Assembly: GCA_910585285.1 (NCBI GenBank)
Contig: CAJUDL010000078.1
Span: 1 to 8,994 of the forward strand
DNA: 8,994 nucleotides
Direction of reading: 5' to 3'
From: an uncultured Muribaculaceae bacterium
GTDB taxonomy: Bacteria > Bacteroidota > Bacteroidia > Bacteroidales > Muribaculaceae
Shown here: positions 1 to 8,600 of the stretch, piece after piece
Layout: each line of letters begins with the position of its first letter
Numbering within the stretch: the first letter of the stretch is position 1
The notes under the pieces: model-generated
The model's database searches: none
What the model was told of the DNA's origin: nothing
Seen by the model: only the letters and a program-made list of their open reading frames with translations
Position numbers and translations under genes: made by a program

Positions 1-783
1 AAGTTCGCTAACACCACTTTCATCATTATATTTTACATTCAGTGTCCATTTATTGAGGTCGAAAGTAAGAGTATATTTCCCCGCATCCGCAGCATCCACT
101 ATCCAGGAATTAGCGTGATCAGCGGAATAATCAAATTCATAATCAGTCAATCCTGCCTTTGTTATGTTGCATTTAGATGTCGGAAGGATAAATTTGGCAC
201 CCCAATTTGAACCACCTTTAACCGGTGTCGCTTGAAATGAACCTGCGGGCAATTCGCCTTCATAAACGAAAACATTCTTATCTTTTTTAACACAAGGCGT
301 AGGATTATCCATATTCCACCCACAGATATCGCCAATAAGATACAAAGTTTCGGTATCTATCGGACTTTTTACAGGAGCACCGAGGTAAGTTGCAGAAATA
401 GTAAGTGTAGTGATATTGATAGTGATTGTGTATTGACCTGCCTCAGTTACCTTCCACTTATTATCCGGTTCGGTGGTAAATACGACTTCGTTGCTTGCAA
501 CACCTGCTTGTGACACTTCGCAACCATTATACGTCGGATGATAAAACGGTACTGACCCATTCCACGTTGGATTCTTTTGGGCATAGATTTTAAAGTCACC
601 AGCATCCAAGGTTCCTGTCCAAGAATATTCACCATCCTGACCTGACACAGGTTGCATTTCAGTAGCATTATCCCAATTCCACCCATTAAGATCACCAATA
701 ATATACAATACTGACGGATTTTCTGCAAACGATATAGTAGCGCAGAGAGCGGTTAAAACAATGGATAAAAAAGTTCTTTTCAT
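1..783 (-). CDS. Secreted SusE/F-like modular glycan-binding protein (C-terminus outside window)
   Basis: The frame is open for 261 codons from the ATG at 783 and runs off the left edge, so the 3' end is missing. Residues 1-20 form a signal peptide (MKRTF, a hydrophobic stretch, then ISFA before ENPS). It looks like a type I signal, because the Cys at residue 14 has no proper lipobox. Two beta-rich modules follow, at about 25-134 and 145-252. Each opens with an LY(I/L)IGD..GWN motif and ends with an alternating beta-strand pattern such as LTISATYLG. They closely match the last two modules of the lipoprotein encoded at 3794-2280. In SusE/SusF such modules bind glycan, so a surface or secreted binding role is inferred. 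The visible end, residues 253-261, is a short polar linker (NDESGVSEL) that could lead into another domain or a C-terminal sorting signal. An ATG two codons upstream (789) is an alternative start. It lies 27 nt after the hydrolase gene, so it is probably in the same operon. Confidence 0.85.
   Translation of the reverse strand, partial: MKRTFLSIVLTALCATISFAENPSVLYIIGDLNGWNWDNATEMQPVSGQDGEYSWTGTLDAGDFKIYAQKNPTWNGSVPFYHPTYNGCEVSQAGVASNEVVFTTEPDNKWKVTEAGQYTITINITTLTISATYLGAPVKSPIDTETLYLIGDICGWNMDNPTPCVKKDKNVFVYEGELPAGSFQATPVKGGSNWGAKFILPTSKCNITKAGLTDYEFDYSADHANSWIVDAADAGKYTLTFDLNKWTLNVKYNDESGVSEL
28..711 (-). repeat. A-B module pair 3 (partial downstream gene)
   Basis: Residues 25-134 (type A) and about 146-252 (type B) of the truncated protein repeat the D3-D4 arrangement, including the linker (APVKSPIDTETLY against DPGKRPIETTTLY). 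The type B copy has AHANSW-like residues (DHANSW) in place of DHTNMW. The match is closer to pair 2 than to pair 1 by eye, suggesting that pair 2 and pair 3 share the more recent common ancestor. Confidence 0.75.
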
Positions 784-810
784 GATCATATAGTTTTTAT
801 GTTTAGATTT

Positions 811-2229
811 TTATTTTGTCAGTTTAATTATTTTGCATCCATGAGGAGCCACCGTAACCGATATTGAGCTTGCCGAACCCTCATCAGCGTGCTTCCATAA
901 GTCTCGAATATTCCATTCACCCTCTATGCCGAGAGTTTTGAAATCAACGCTGAACGACATCGAACTGTCATCACGATTAAACAAACCAATGACATAGTTG
1001 CCGTCAGACATCTGTCCATACCAAATCTGGCTGTTGCGACTGTTGAGCTCATCGCTCAAAGGCTTGCCGACGAAACCATCTGTATTCAAGGCAAGAAGCT
1101 CAGAATTTGTATAGAATTTCGTGTTGTCCCCGATGGTGTTATATTGGTCAGCAATCGTCACGGGACCACCTGCCATAAGCTGGAGAGAAACCACCGATTC
1201 CTTCTCTGCATCCGTATTGAATGTGTTAAGGCGGATAAAGTCTCCATCAAGCAATACTTTTCCACGACCCGAGATATGTGACCAATACACAAATCCATCG
1301 AACATATTCATGCAGTTAGGCCATGTAGTCCAGGATTTACCTCTTTCGCAATCTGAATAATGCCACCAGCCACCGTTTCCTGTATCCTGCACTATACGGA
1401 CCATATTGCCGCATAGTTTCTCAATCTCCGCATCATAATATAGATGAGGCATCACAAGAGATATGAATATTCCGTATTTCTTTGCATTTTCAGCAATATA
1501 AGACAAGGCACGCACGTAGGCATCACGTCCATAACCTCTTCCTATCGGTCCCATATTCCTGTCTTTGCCATCCTCATACCAGGAAAGGAAGTCAACACGG
1601 ATGTAGTCTATACCCAAATCGGCATAATGTTTGAAGAAGCCGTCTATGTATTCCTTAGCACCGGGATAATTAGCCACTACCCATTGGAATCCCCACATAT
1701 CCTGTGTGTCAGGATTGAGGACTTCGCTTTTATGATCCCAAAGCAAGTCACCTAATGTATAGTCGGTGTCAGGCACTTTGGTATCCCACGGGGCATGTAT
1801 CCACAAGGGGTTATCATATATACCAACTTTAAGCCCCTTCTTCTTACACATTTCCACAAGATCTTTTATAGACATTGAGCCATAATGCGTCATATACGGA
1901 GAACCATCCTTACAGTTCTGCGTTATGAATCCGTCCGTGCACACCATATCGTAACCATAAGGCTTTAAATCCTTGGCGAGCCAGTCTGTGATCTTTTCCC
2001 ATTGCTCCGCAGTAATGTCCATATCCTCATTCTTCACGCCATTCTGCGACTGTGTGTGGCAATATTCGTAAACACTCCAGTATAGGGGAGCCTTGAAATT
2101 ATGTATCTCCTCGATTGGAGGAAGATCCGGCAAAACAAATTTCTGAGGTCGACGCATCTCAATAGTGTCAGTGCAAGCCGTCAATGCGGCTACAGCGAGT
2201 GTGGATGCAAGTATGTTCATTATTTTCAT
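811..2229 (-). CDS. GH27-like (clan GH-D) glycoside hydrolase lipoprotein
   Basis: This 472-residue protein begins with a lipoprotein signal peptide whose lipobox LTAC ends at Cys19, so it is probably anchored in the outer membrane. Residues about 45-390 read as a (beta/alpha)8 barrel of the GH27 type: an opening LYWSVYEYC segment, GYDMVCTDGF (92-101), KKKGLKVGIYDNP (129-141), GIDYIRVDF (206-214) and VRIVQDTG (277-284). Residues about 395-472 are the usual beta-sandwich tail, ending VAPHGCKIIKL. By hand alignment with human alpha-galactosidase A, Asp213 fits the nucleophile (its K-x-D motif is R211-V-D here) and Asp282 fits the acid/base, with R278 four residues before it as in the human enzyme. 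The family mostly cleaves alpha-galactosides, but it also includes alpha-N-acetylgalactosaminidase and isomaltodextranase. Several galactose-contact residues differ here, so the substrate is left open. Met4 is an alternative start. Confidence 0.88.
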   Translation of the reverse strand: MKIMNILASTLAVAALTACTDTIEMRRPQKFVLPDLPPIEEIHNFKAPLYWSVYEYCHTQSQNGVKNEDMDITAEQWEKITDWLAKDLKPYGYDMVCTDGFITQNCKDGSPYMTHYGSMSIKDLVEMCKKKGLKVGIYDNPLWIHAPWDTKVPDTDYTLGDLLWDHKSEVLNPDTQDMWGFQWVVANYPGAKEYIDGFFKHYADLGIDYIRVDFLSWYEDGKDRNMGPIGRGYGRDAYVRALSYIAENAKKYGIFISLVMPHLYYDAEIEKLCGNMVRIVQDTGNGGWWHYSDCERGKSWTTWPNCMNMFDGFVYWSHISGRGKVLLDGDFIRLNTFNTDAEKESVVSLQLMAGGPVTIADQYNTIGDNTKFYTNSELLALNTDGFVGKPLSDELNSRNSQIWYGQMSDGNYVIGLFNRDDSSMSFSVDFKTLGIEGEWNIRDLWKHADEGSASSISVTVAPHGCKIIKLTK

Positions 2230-2279
2230 TATTAACTTATTTTCTGATTTGAATTATTTAGAGATTGTTCCCACATGTA

Positions 2280-3794
2280 TCACTCACCGAGATACTCGGC
2301 ACTTATGGTCCAGTTCTCGAGATCAAAAGTAATGCGATAGTTACCTGTGTCCTCAACTTGCCACATATTGGTATGATCCACAAGATAATCGAATTCATTA
2401 CTTTCCACACCTGTCTTGCTTATCTTGCAACCATTGGTTACAGGCAGGATAAACGGTACATTCCAATCGCCAGTCACAGCTGTTGCCTGCAACGCGCCCT
2501 TGAATAATTTCCCTTCATATACGAATATATTTTCCGATTTCATATCAAGGGGCGTGGGAGCACCGATATCCCAACTATTGGGAGTAGCGTCACCTAATAT
2601 ATAGAGAGTTGTTGTTTCTATGGGTCTCTTTCCGGGATCTCCAAGATATTCTGCCGAAATGGTCAGCTTCTTGGTGTTTATATCTATCTTATAATTTCCT
2701 GCAGTAACTACAGTCCATTGGTCATCAGGATCCGAAGTGAACACAACATCGGTTGCTGTTATACCATTCTCGGAAATCTGGCAATCAGCCGATGAAGGAC
2801 GATAGAACGGTGCGCCGAAATCCTTGACTGTTGTAGCCTTGAACGTTCCTTTCGAAAGATAGCCAGTCCATGTATATTCTCCTTCAATTCCATCAACAGC
2901 AGCTAATTCCGTAGCGTTATCAAGACTCCATCCTCCTGCTGTAGCAGAACCTACGATATAAAGTTTTTCAGGAGCATAGCCACCCAGATATTCAGCTGAG
3001 ATTGTCCAGTTCTGGAGATCGAATGTCAAACGATAACGCCCGGCATCCTCTACCGTCCACATGTTTGTATGGTTTATCGAGTAGTTGAACAGCTCCTTAT
3101 CTTTTCCGGATTTGTTTATCTTGCTGTCTGCATCAATCGGAAGGATGAAAGCCGGAGCCCAGTCGCCGGGAGTCAGCAATGCCTGCAACGCACCCTCGTT
3201 CAAACCTCCTTCATAAACAAATATAAAATCTGAAATCTTTTCACAAGGAGTCGGACTGTTGATGTTCCACCAAGAGGGTGTGGCGTCACCAATTATATAT
3301 AGATTTTCAGTCTCAATAGGCGTAACTTCCGGACCATCTGGCTCGCGAAGGTAAACAGTGCTCATGGTGCGATGTCGCATGTCGAACTTAATGTTGTATA
3401 CACCGGCTGCCACAATGTTCCATTTATCATCTGGATCTCCGGCATTCATCTTGAAAGGTGCATCAGTGATCGGCTCCTTACCAATTTCCGTTCCACCGGT
3501 CAGAGGTCGAATGAAGGGATCGTTCCAGCTGCCGGTTGTCATGCAGAGCTTCATTTCTCCTACATTAAGATTACCCTCCCATGTAAACACGAGTGCATCA
3601 TCTTCCGAAGCCACAAGGGGTGTAGGAGAGTTTATATCCCACCCTTTTGGCGTGGCATCCCCAACCATATAAAGAACCGAAGTCTTTATTGGCAAATCGT
3701 TTTGAATTATTACCAGATCTTTCTCCCCCTCACAGCTATACAGTGGCAATAAAAGGAGAACCCACAGTAAATAGAATATATTTTTTAACTTCAT
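2280..3794 (-). CDS. SusE/SusF-like outer-membrane lipoprotein with four tandem binding modules
   Basis: This 504-residue protein has a lipoprotein signal peptide (lipobox LYSC, Cys21). It continues with four modules of about 108 residues: D1 38-149, D2 164-271, D3 277-384 and D4 396-503. Each starts with a version of LY(I/M)(V/I/L)G(D/S)AT...W and ends with strands such as WTISAEYLG. D2 and D4 share VYEG, GALQA, GDW, FILP, an NMW motif (HTNMW) and FDL.NWTISAEYLG. D1 and D3 share TW.G, PF.RP and DPDD.W, giving an A-B-A-B layout. SusE and SusF of the starch system are built from comparable tandem starch-binding domains and sit downstream of susD, as here. A surface glycan-capturing role is therefore inferred, although the actual ligand is unknown. 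The N-terminal Ig-like domain of classical SusE is not evident; the modules begin soon after the lipid anchor. Confidence 0.88.
   Translation of the reverse strand: MKLKNIFYLLWVLLLLPLYSCEGEKDLVIIQNDLPIKTSVLYMVGDATPKGWDINSPTPLVASEDDALVFTWEGNLNVGEMKLCMTTGSWNDPFIRPLTGGTEIGKEPITDAPFKMNAGDPDDKWNIVAAGVYNIKFDMRHRTMSTVYLREPDGPEVTPIETENLYIIGDATPSWWNINSPTPCEKISDFIFVYEGGLNEGALQALLTPGDWAPAFILPIDADSKINKSGKDKELFNYSINHTNMWTVEDAGRYRLTFDLQNWTISAEYLGGYAPEKLYIVGSATAGGWSLDNATELAAVDGIEGEYTWTGYLSKGTFKATTVKDFGAPFYRPSSADCQISENGITATDVVFTSDPDDQWTVVTAGNYKIDINTKKLTISAEYLGDPGKRPIETTTLYILGDATPNSWDIGAPTPLDMKSENIFVYEGKLFKGALQATAVTGDWNVPFILPVTNGCKISKTGVESNEFDYLVDHTNMWQVEDTGNYRITFDLENWTISAEYLGE
2286..2966 (-). repeat. A-B module pair 2 (D3-D4 of the SusE/F-like lipoprotein)
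   Basis: This segment encodes D3 (type A, residues 277-384) and D4 (type B, 396-503). Shared with the partial downstream gene are GEY(T/S)WTG.L, PFY(R/H)P, VVFT..PD..W.V..AG.Y, LTISA.YLG, and the inter-module linker K(R/S)PI(E/D)T.TLY. D4 closely follows D2 through HTNMW.VED.G.YR.TFDL.NWTISAEYLG. Confidence 0.8.
2982..3683 (-). repeat. A-B module pair 1 (D1-D2 of the SusE/F-like lipoprotein)
   Basis: This segment encodes modules D1 (type A, residues 38-149) and D2 (type B, 164-271). D1 is the most divergent A module: it has MKLCMTTGSW where the others have FKATTV or FKIYAQ, and it carries a longer loop around residues 98-118. The D1-D2 linker includes TPIETENLYIIGDATP, related to the linker of the second pair. 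The repeat is clear at protein level and only moderate at DNA level. Confidence 0.75.
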
Positions 3795-3831
3795 AAGTTT
3801 TTATTGTTTAATTAATGAGAAGTTGTTTAAG

Positions 3832-3862
3832 ATCTCTGCCCTAACATTTTGAGGGCAGAGAT
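3832..3862 (-). other. Perfect 11-bp inverted repeat (RNA hairpin) between the susD- and susE-like genes
   Basis: The arms ATCTCTGCCCT (3832-3842) and AGGGCAGAGAT (3852-3862) are exactly complementary and separated by a 9-nt loop. The hairpin starts 15 nt past the SusD stop codon in transcript direction. No U-run follows it on either strand; the next bases in the transcript are CUUAAACAAC. It is therefore not a classical intrinsic terminator. A role as a partial terminator, a processing site or a 3'-end stabiliser for the susC-susD portion of the message is inferred from its position. Confidence 0.7.
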
Positions 3863-3877
3863 TCTAAATCCGTACCG

Positions 3878-5608
3878 TTACCTGCCATATCCCGGATTCT
3901 GTTTCAATAGAGCATTTGAATTCAAAACCGAACGGACAATCGGGAATATTGCTGTATGATTGTCTGCATCAGGAGTCTTGTCCCACCAGCGTCCGGTGTT
4001 GAACTTTCCGAAACGCACAAGATCTATTCTCCTCCGGCTTTCGGCAAAAAATTCCCGACCCCATTCAGCCAACATTTCATTCTCATCGAACTGAGCTTTC
4101 CCTTCAGGAGCATACAGCACATTATCAAGATTCTCAGCAGGATAATTGCGGCGTCTCACAGAATTCAAAAGACGCGCGGCTCCCGGCTTATCGCCGGCTC
4201 GCATCTTACATTCAGCCAACGAATAGATTATCTCAGGAAGACGAATTTCAGTATAATCGCTTTCAACCTGATTAGGATCATCATCACTCAAAAGGGGATA
4301 TTTAACGAAATGCCATCCCGAATTATGATCTCCGTTACGCAATGTACTGGTTTTGTCTCCGGGCCATTTATCAGGATCAAGACCTTGGAATTTGCCGACA
4401 GCATCACGTATGTATAAATCATAAGGAAGCTCGGGAGCACGTAAACGTGTAATTGCTCCCGTATTATTATCTTTATATTCAAGATAACCGAAAAGGAACA
4501 TCCCCTCGCGGCGACTATTGCCGGTATTGGTATAGAACTTCATGCGCTCATCTCCAGGATATTTCCTATAATTCTGAACAGGCATGCCAAGTTCATAATC
4601 ATACAGATTGCCGTCAAGATCATAACTTGGAGATGCCGCATATTTGCAGTTATGATGAATGCCCGATTTGTTGTCATCCAGGAACCATGCTGCATTGGCA
4701 GGAACAGTCCAGGCATATGTATTGTAATCATAATGCCAGTGCGAATATCCTTTCGCACCTGAGAAACCGAAAATCACCTCATCGCAATTGTCGTTATCAT
4801 AATCGAAGGCGGCATCCCACCGATCGGCAACCATATAGTCACCATATTTATTGTCCAAGATATCTTGAGCTACTTTCGCACAATCCTCATATCGGGGTTC
4901 ACCGGTATATACTTCAGCATTGAGATAAAGACGCACGAGCAAAGATGCAGCGGCAGCCTGTGTCCATTGTCCCTGTATCTGAGAGTTAGTGCCGAGACCG
5001 TTTTTCTTTATAAGCAAGTGAAGATTGTCTTTAAGCTCACTCTCTATAAACCTGAAAGTCTCTTCAGGTGCCACCTGCGGATTGTTCGGTCGGTCACTAT
5101 ATGTTGTGACAAGAGGCACGTTTCGGAACTCATCAAGCAATCTTATGTAGAACCACGCACGCAGTATCCTGCATTGTGCCGTCAGATTATTGAATTCAGT
5201 GTCGCTGAATCCGAATTGTTCCGGAGTGAAACGGCTCAGATCCTCAATCACCAGATTGCACTGCATGATTCCTTGAAAACAGCCGTTCCATTCATCCCTC
5301 GCCTCCACAAAGTCATCTACAGTCCAGGTATGATAATGAAGACGTTCCCAACATCCGCCATCGTAAAACCATCCGTCGCGTGTTGGCGTGATAAGCTGGT
5401 CAGCAGGAAGCTCATTCAGTATATGTCGGTTGCATATACTCCAGTAGGCATGTTCGAACGGTCGGAAAACCGCCCTGATTACATCCATTTTTGTATTATA
5501 ATAATTATCAGAGCCTACCTGGTCATATAGTGTCTCGTCAAGGTTGGTGCAACTTCCCAAAGCCAACACCGACGCAGTGGCAATCATGATATTTTTTAGA
5601 AATTTCAT
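3878..5608 (-). CDS. susD: SusD/RagB-family surface glycan-binding lipoprotein
   Basis: This 576-residue protein acts as the lid of the SusC transporter and hands glycans to it. I chose the ATG at 5608 because it gives a proper lipoprotein signal peptide, MKFLKNIMI...LGSC, with Cys20 as the lipidated residue, and leaves a 19-nt gap after the SusC stop. The frame stays open upstream to 5767, but that stretch lies inside the SusC gene and has no signal peptide. Family features are the post-Cys segment TNLDETLYDQ, the helical TPR-like region with RAWFYIRLLDEFRNVPLV (150-167), a substrate-side middle part rich in Trp and Tyr (about 78-110 and 285-310), the EIRLPEIIYSLAECKMRAG helix near the C-terminal third, and the classic terminal QNPGYGR. 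The length is normal for the family. The symbol denotes family membership only; the ligand is not implied to be starch. Confidence 0.96.
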   Translation of the reverse strand: MKFLKNIMIATASVLALGSCTNLDETLYDQVGSDNYYNTKMDVIRAVFRPFEHAYWSICNRHILNELPADQLITPTRDGWFYDGGCWERLHYHTWTVDDFVEARDEWNGCFQGIMQCNLVIEDLSRFTPEQFGFSDTEFNNLTAQCRILRAWFYIRLLDEFRNVPLVTTYSDRPNNPQVAPEETFRFIESELKDNLHLLIKKNGLGTNSQIQGQWTQAAAASLLVRLYLNAEVYTGEPRYEDCAKVAQDILDNKYGDYMVADRWDAAFDYDNDNCDEVIFGFSGAKGYSHWHYDYNTYAWTVPANAAWFLDDNKSGIHHNCKYAASPSYDLDGNLYDYELGMPVQNYRKYPGDERMKFYTNTGNSRREGMFLFGYLEYKDNNTGAITRLRAPELPYDLYIRDAVGKFQGLDPDKWPGDKTSTLRNGDHNSGWHFVKYPLLSDDDPNQVESDYTEIRLPEIIYSLAECKMRAGDKPGAARLLNSVRRRNYPAENLDNVLYAPEGKAQFDENEMLAEWGREFFAESRRRIDLVRFGKFNTGRWWDKTPDADNHTAIFPIVRSVLNSNALLKQNPGYGR

Positions 5609-5627
5609 GTCTAAGTTGTTTTTGCTG

Positions 5628-8600
5628 TTAGAAATCGAGCTGCAAGCCCACGATGAATTGACGCGTTGAAGGATAATAACTCCGGTCGCCCTGCGCTCCG
5701 GGCTGAAGACCATTGACCTGATAAGTTGACGGATCCACTCCGGTGAATTTTGTGAGCGTGAACACATTATTCACTGTTCCATAAACCCTCACTTTATCAA
5801 TAAAGCGACATTGCGGAAGACGCAGAGTATAACCCAACGTTATCATGTCAAGTTTGAAATAGTCACCATTCTCAAGGAAATAGTCGCTCACAACCGGAGC
5901 AGAGTAAGGCGACACATCAAAATTCTTGCCGTATGCCTTTTTCAACATATTGCCGTTGAAATTACGGGTACCGTAATAGAAATCATGGATATTGAAAATC
6001 TGAAAGCCAAATGCCCCACGGAAGAACAGAGACAAATCAAAATTACGATAACGGAAATTATGGGTTGTTGACATCGTAAATTTAGGCATTCCGTTTCCAA
6101 CTACACAGCGGTCTTCTTCTGTAGCCATTGACGCACTGATCATTTCTCCATTCTTGTCATATACCACCCAGTCTCCGTTGCGGTCGATACCGGCGTAACG
6201 CCACATGTAGAAATTACCGATAGGCTTACCTTTCTCGATACGCTGCAGATAATAATAAGGATAAGGATTCACAGTCTCACATACGCTGTAATAGTCCTGT
6301 CCGACATATTGCGAATTACTGAATTCAACGAACTTATTGTTCATCGTGCTTCCTATGACACCAAAATTATAAGAAAAATCTTTAGTATCCACGACATTGA
6401 AATTAAGGTCAAATTCAAATCCCGTGTTTTTCATTGTTCCCACGTTGACAAATGTTTCACCATGGATATTCGGTGGCACGGAAACCGTGTAATTGCCGAG
6501 AAGATCTTGCTGCCTGCGGTTGAAATAGTTTAAAGAACCATAGATACGATTGTCAAGCACCGAGAAATCAAGACCTACATTCCAGTTCTTTCCCTTTTCC
6601 CAACGGAGGTCGGGATTGACATTCTTACCGGGTCCCCATACCTGAATATACTTTCCGTTATAATAATAGTATCCAAAACCGCTCATGGTGTTTATTGACA
6701 GATAGCTGCCAAAATCCTGATTACCGGTAACACCATAGTCTGCCCTTATTTTAAGGTCATTTATCCACGAGATATCCTTCATGAATTCCTCCTGCGATAT
6801 ACGCCATCCGGCAGACACAGCCGGGAAATTACCCCATTTATGATTCTTTCCGAATTTAGAAGAACCCTCATGACGAAGAGATGCGGTGATAAGATACTTT
6901 CCATCGTAATCATAACTCAAACGACCGAAGAAAGAGATAAGCTTTGAATCGTTTTTATAGCTCCCCATCAAAACCTCGCCTTCTTCCTTAGCCCACAATC
7001 CGGAGCCAAGATTGTCTGCCCCGAGACCATCGTTGGGAAAATCCCTGTTCTCCGCATTGAAACCGGAAGCCTGGGCATACTGATAGGAATATCCGACCAT
7101 CGCCTTAACATTGTGCTTGTCGGCAAAACGTGCACTGTAATTGGTGAGCCATTCCAGAATATATTGATGACTCTTACTGTATGACCGAGAAGCCACACCT
7201 TCATGTCCGCTGTTTATACATGCTGTGCTTGTTGAAGGAACAAAAGAGGTGTTGTCATTGCTGTAATGATGACTTGCAAACATTATCTGGGTCGAAAGAT
7301 TTTGACCGGTCAATCCATTCTTATAAAACAATGGAAGCAGATTAAGCTTGATTGATCCGTCCATGTCAAGCAACTTATCATCTGCGTGGCTTGTCTCGAG
7401 TTTCTGCCTCTCCACAGGGTTACTGCCGGCTATCTGTCCGAAGAAATTATAATATTGCGCCGGATTCTTAGGATCCATGAGAGGGGTGGTTGGATTAGCT
7501 TCTATAGCATCCTTGAACACACCCCAGTCGGCATTGTCGCGTGATATGACACGGGGCGCCACATTGAGGTTTATCGTGAAAAGTCCCCCTTTTGTAGTAT
7601 GGAGCACAGAGGCTCTCGCACCATATTCACGTCTGCCCGACCGGAGATCGATTCCGTTGGCATCACGGTAGTCAGCACTGACACGATAATTGCTCCTCTC
7701 ATTACCGCCACTGACAGAAAGAGTATGCTTCATCGTAAATCCGGTGCGCGAAACGGCATCAAGCCAGTCTACATTACCACCGATGTCTACGCCCGGATCT
7801 CCCCAACCAAGACGGACTTCGCGAAAATCCTGCGCACTCATCATGTCCAGTTCTTTTTTCATTACATCCCATGCCAATGTACATGAATAGGATGTATGTG
7901 TCTTTCCATCACGCGAGCCTTTCTTTGTTGTTACTACAACGACACCATTAGAACCACGTGTGCCATATATGGCAGACGCCGCACCATCCTTTAGAATATC
8001 AAAAGAAGCAATATCGTTAGGATTGACATTCGTAAGGTCTCCACCGGGCACACCGTCAATAACGATCAATGGTCCTAAACCCGCTGAACGCGAAGACACA
8101 CCACGAATCTGGATACTTGCCTGATTATTGGGGTCTCCGGCACCTGTATTGGTAATAGATACACCCGGCACCTTACCTTGTATCAGCATTTTGGGGTCAA
8201 GAGAACTGACGGAAAGAAAGTCTTTCTCACCAACATGGCTTATGGCAGAAGTAAGCTCTTTCTTGTCCATTGTGCCGTAACCTATGACCACAACCTCACT
8301 CAAGAGTTTGGAGTCTTCGGAAAGCACGACATTGACAGAGCCGCCTTTGCCGACTTTCTTTTTCACCGGGGTATAACCCACGTATGTAAAAGAAAGACGA
8401 CTTCCCTCCGGCACTTCGATGGCGTAATTGCCATCAATGTCGGAAACAGCGCCTGCGCCGGTTTCGTCGCACCTTACCGAGACTCCAATCAGCGGCTCTC
8501 CTTTAGCATCGCTGATCTGACCTAAAACTTTTACCTTCTCTCCTTTACCTGCTGTAGTTGTAGAGACTTTCGAGGCATTCTCCTGCATCCTGTTCAGGAG

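Noticed and set aside
447..728. A 93-codon minus-strand open frame
   Set aside because: It is out of frame with, and inside, the partial binding-protein gene that starts at 783; its product has no recognisable features while the main frame shows two clear modules.
742..744. Cys14 of the partial binding protein as a lipidated cysteine
   Set aside because: The residues before it (T-A-L) do not form a good lipobox, and a better type I cleavage site follows at residue 20.
3795..3831. Internal promoter ahead of the SusE/F-like gene
   Set aside because: The spacer is AT-rich, but I found no TAnnTTTG box with a suitably spaced TTTG.
3832..3862. Intrinsic terminator ending the operon after susD
   Set aside because: The stem is perfect but no U-run follows on either strand, and the genes further on are same-strand and functionally linked; it is kept as a hairpin of unknown role.
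4865..5530. A 221-codon plus-strand open frame, and a similar one at 4453-4923
   Set aside because: Both lie antisense to the SusD-like gene, have no signal or family motif, and arise from the codon composition of the opposite strand.
5609..5767. An upstream in-frame extension of the SusD-like gene by 53 codons
   Set aside because: It overlaps the 3' end of the SusC gene, lacks a signal peptide, and would bury the clear lipoprotein signal that begins at 5608.
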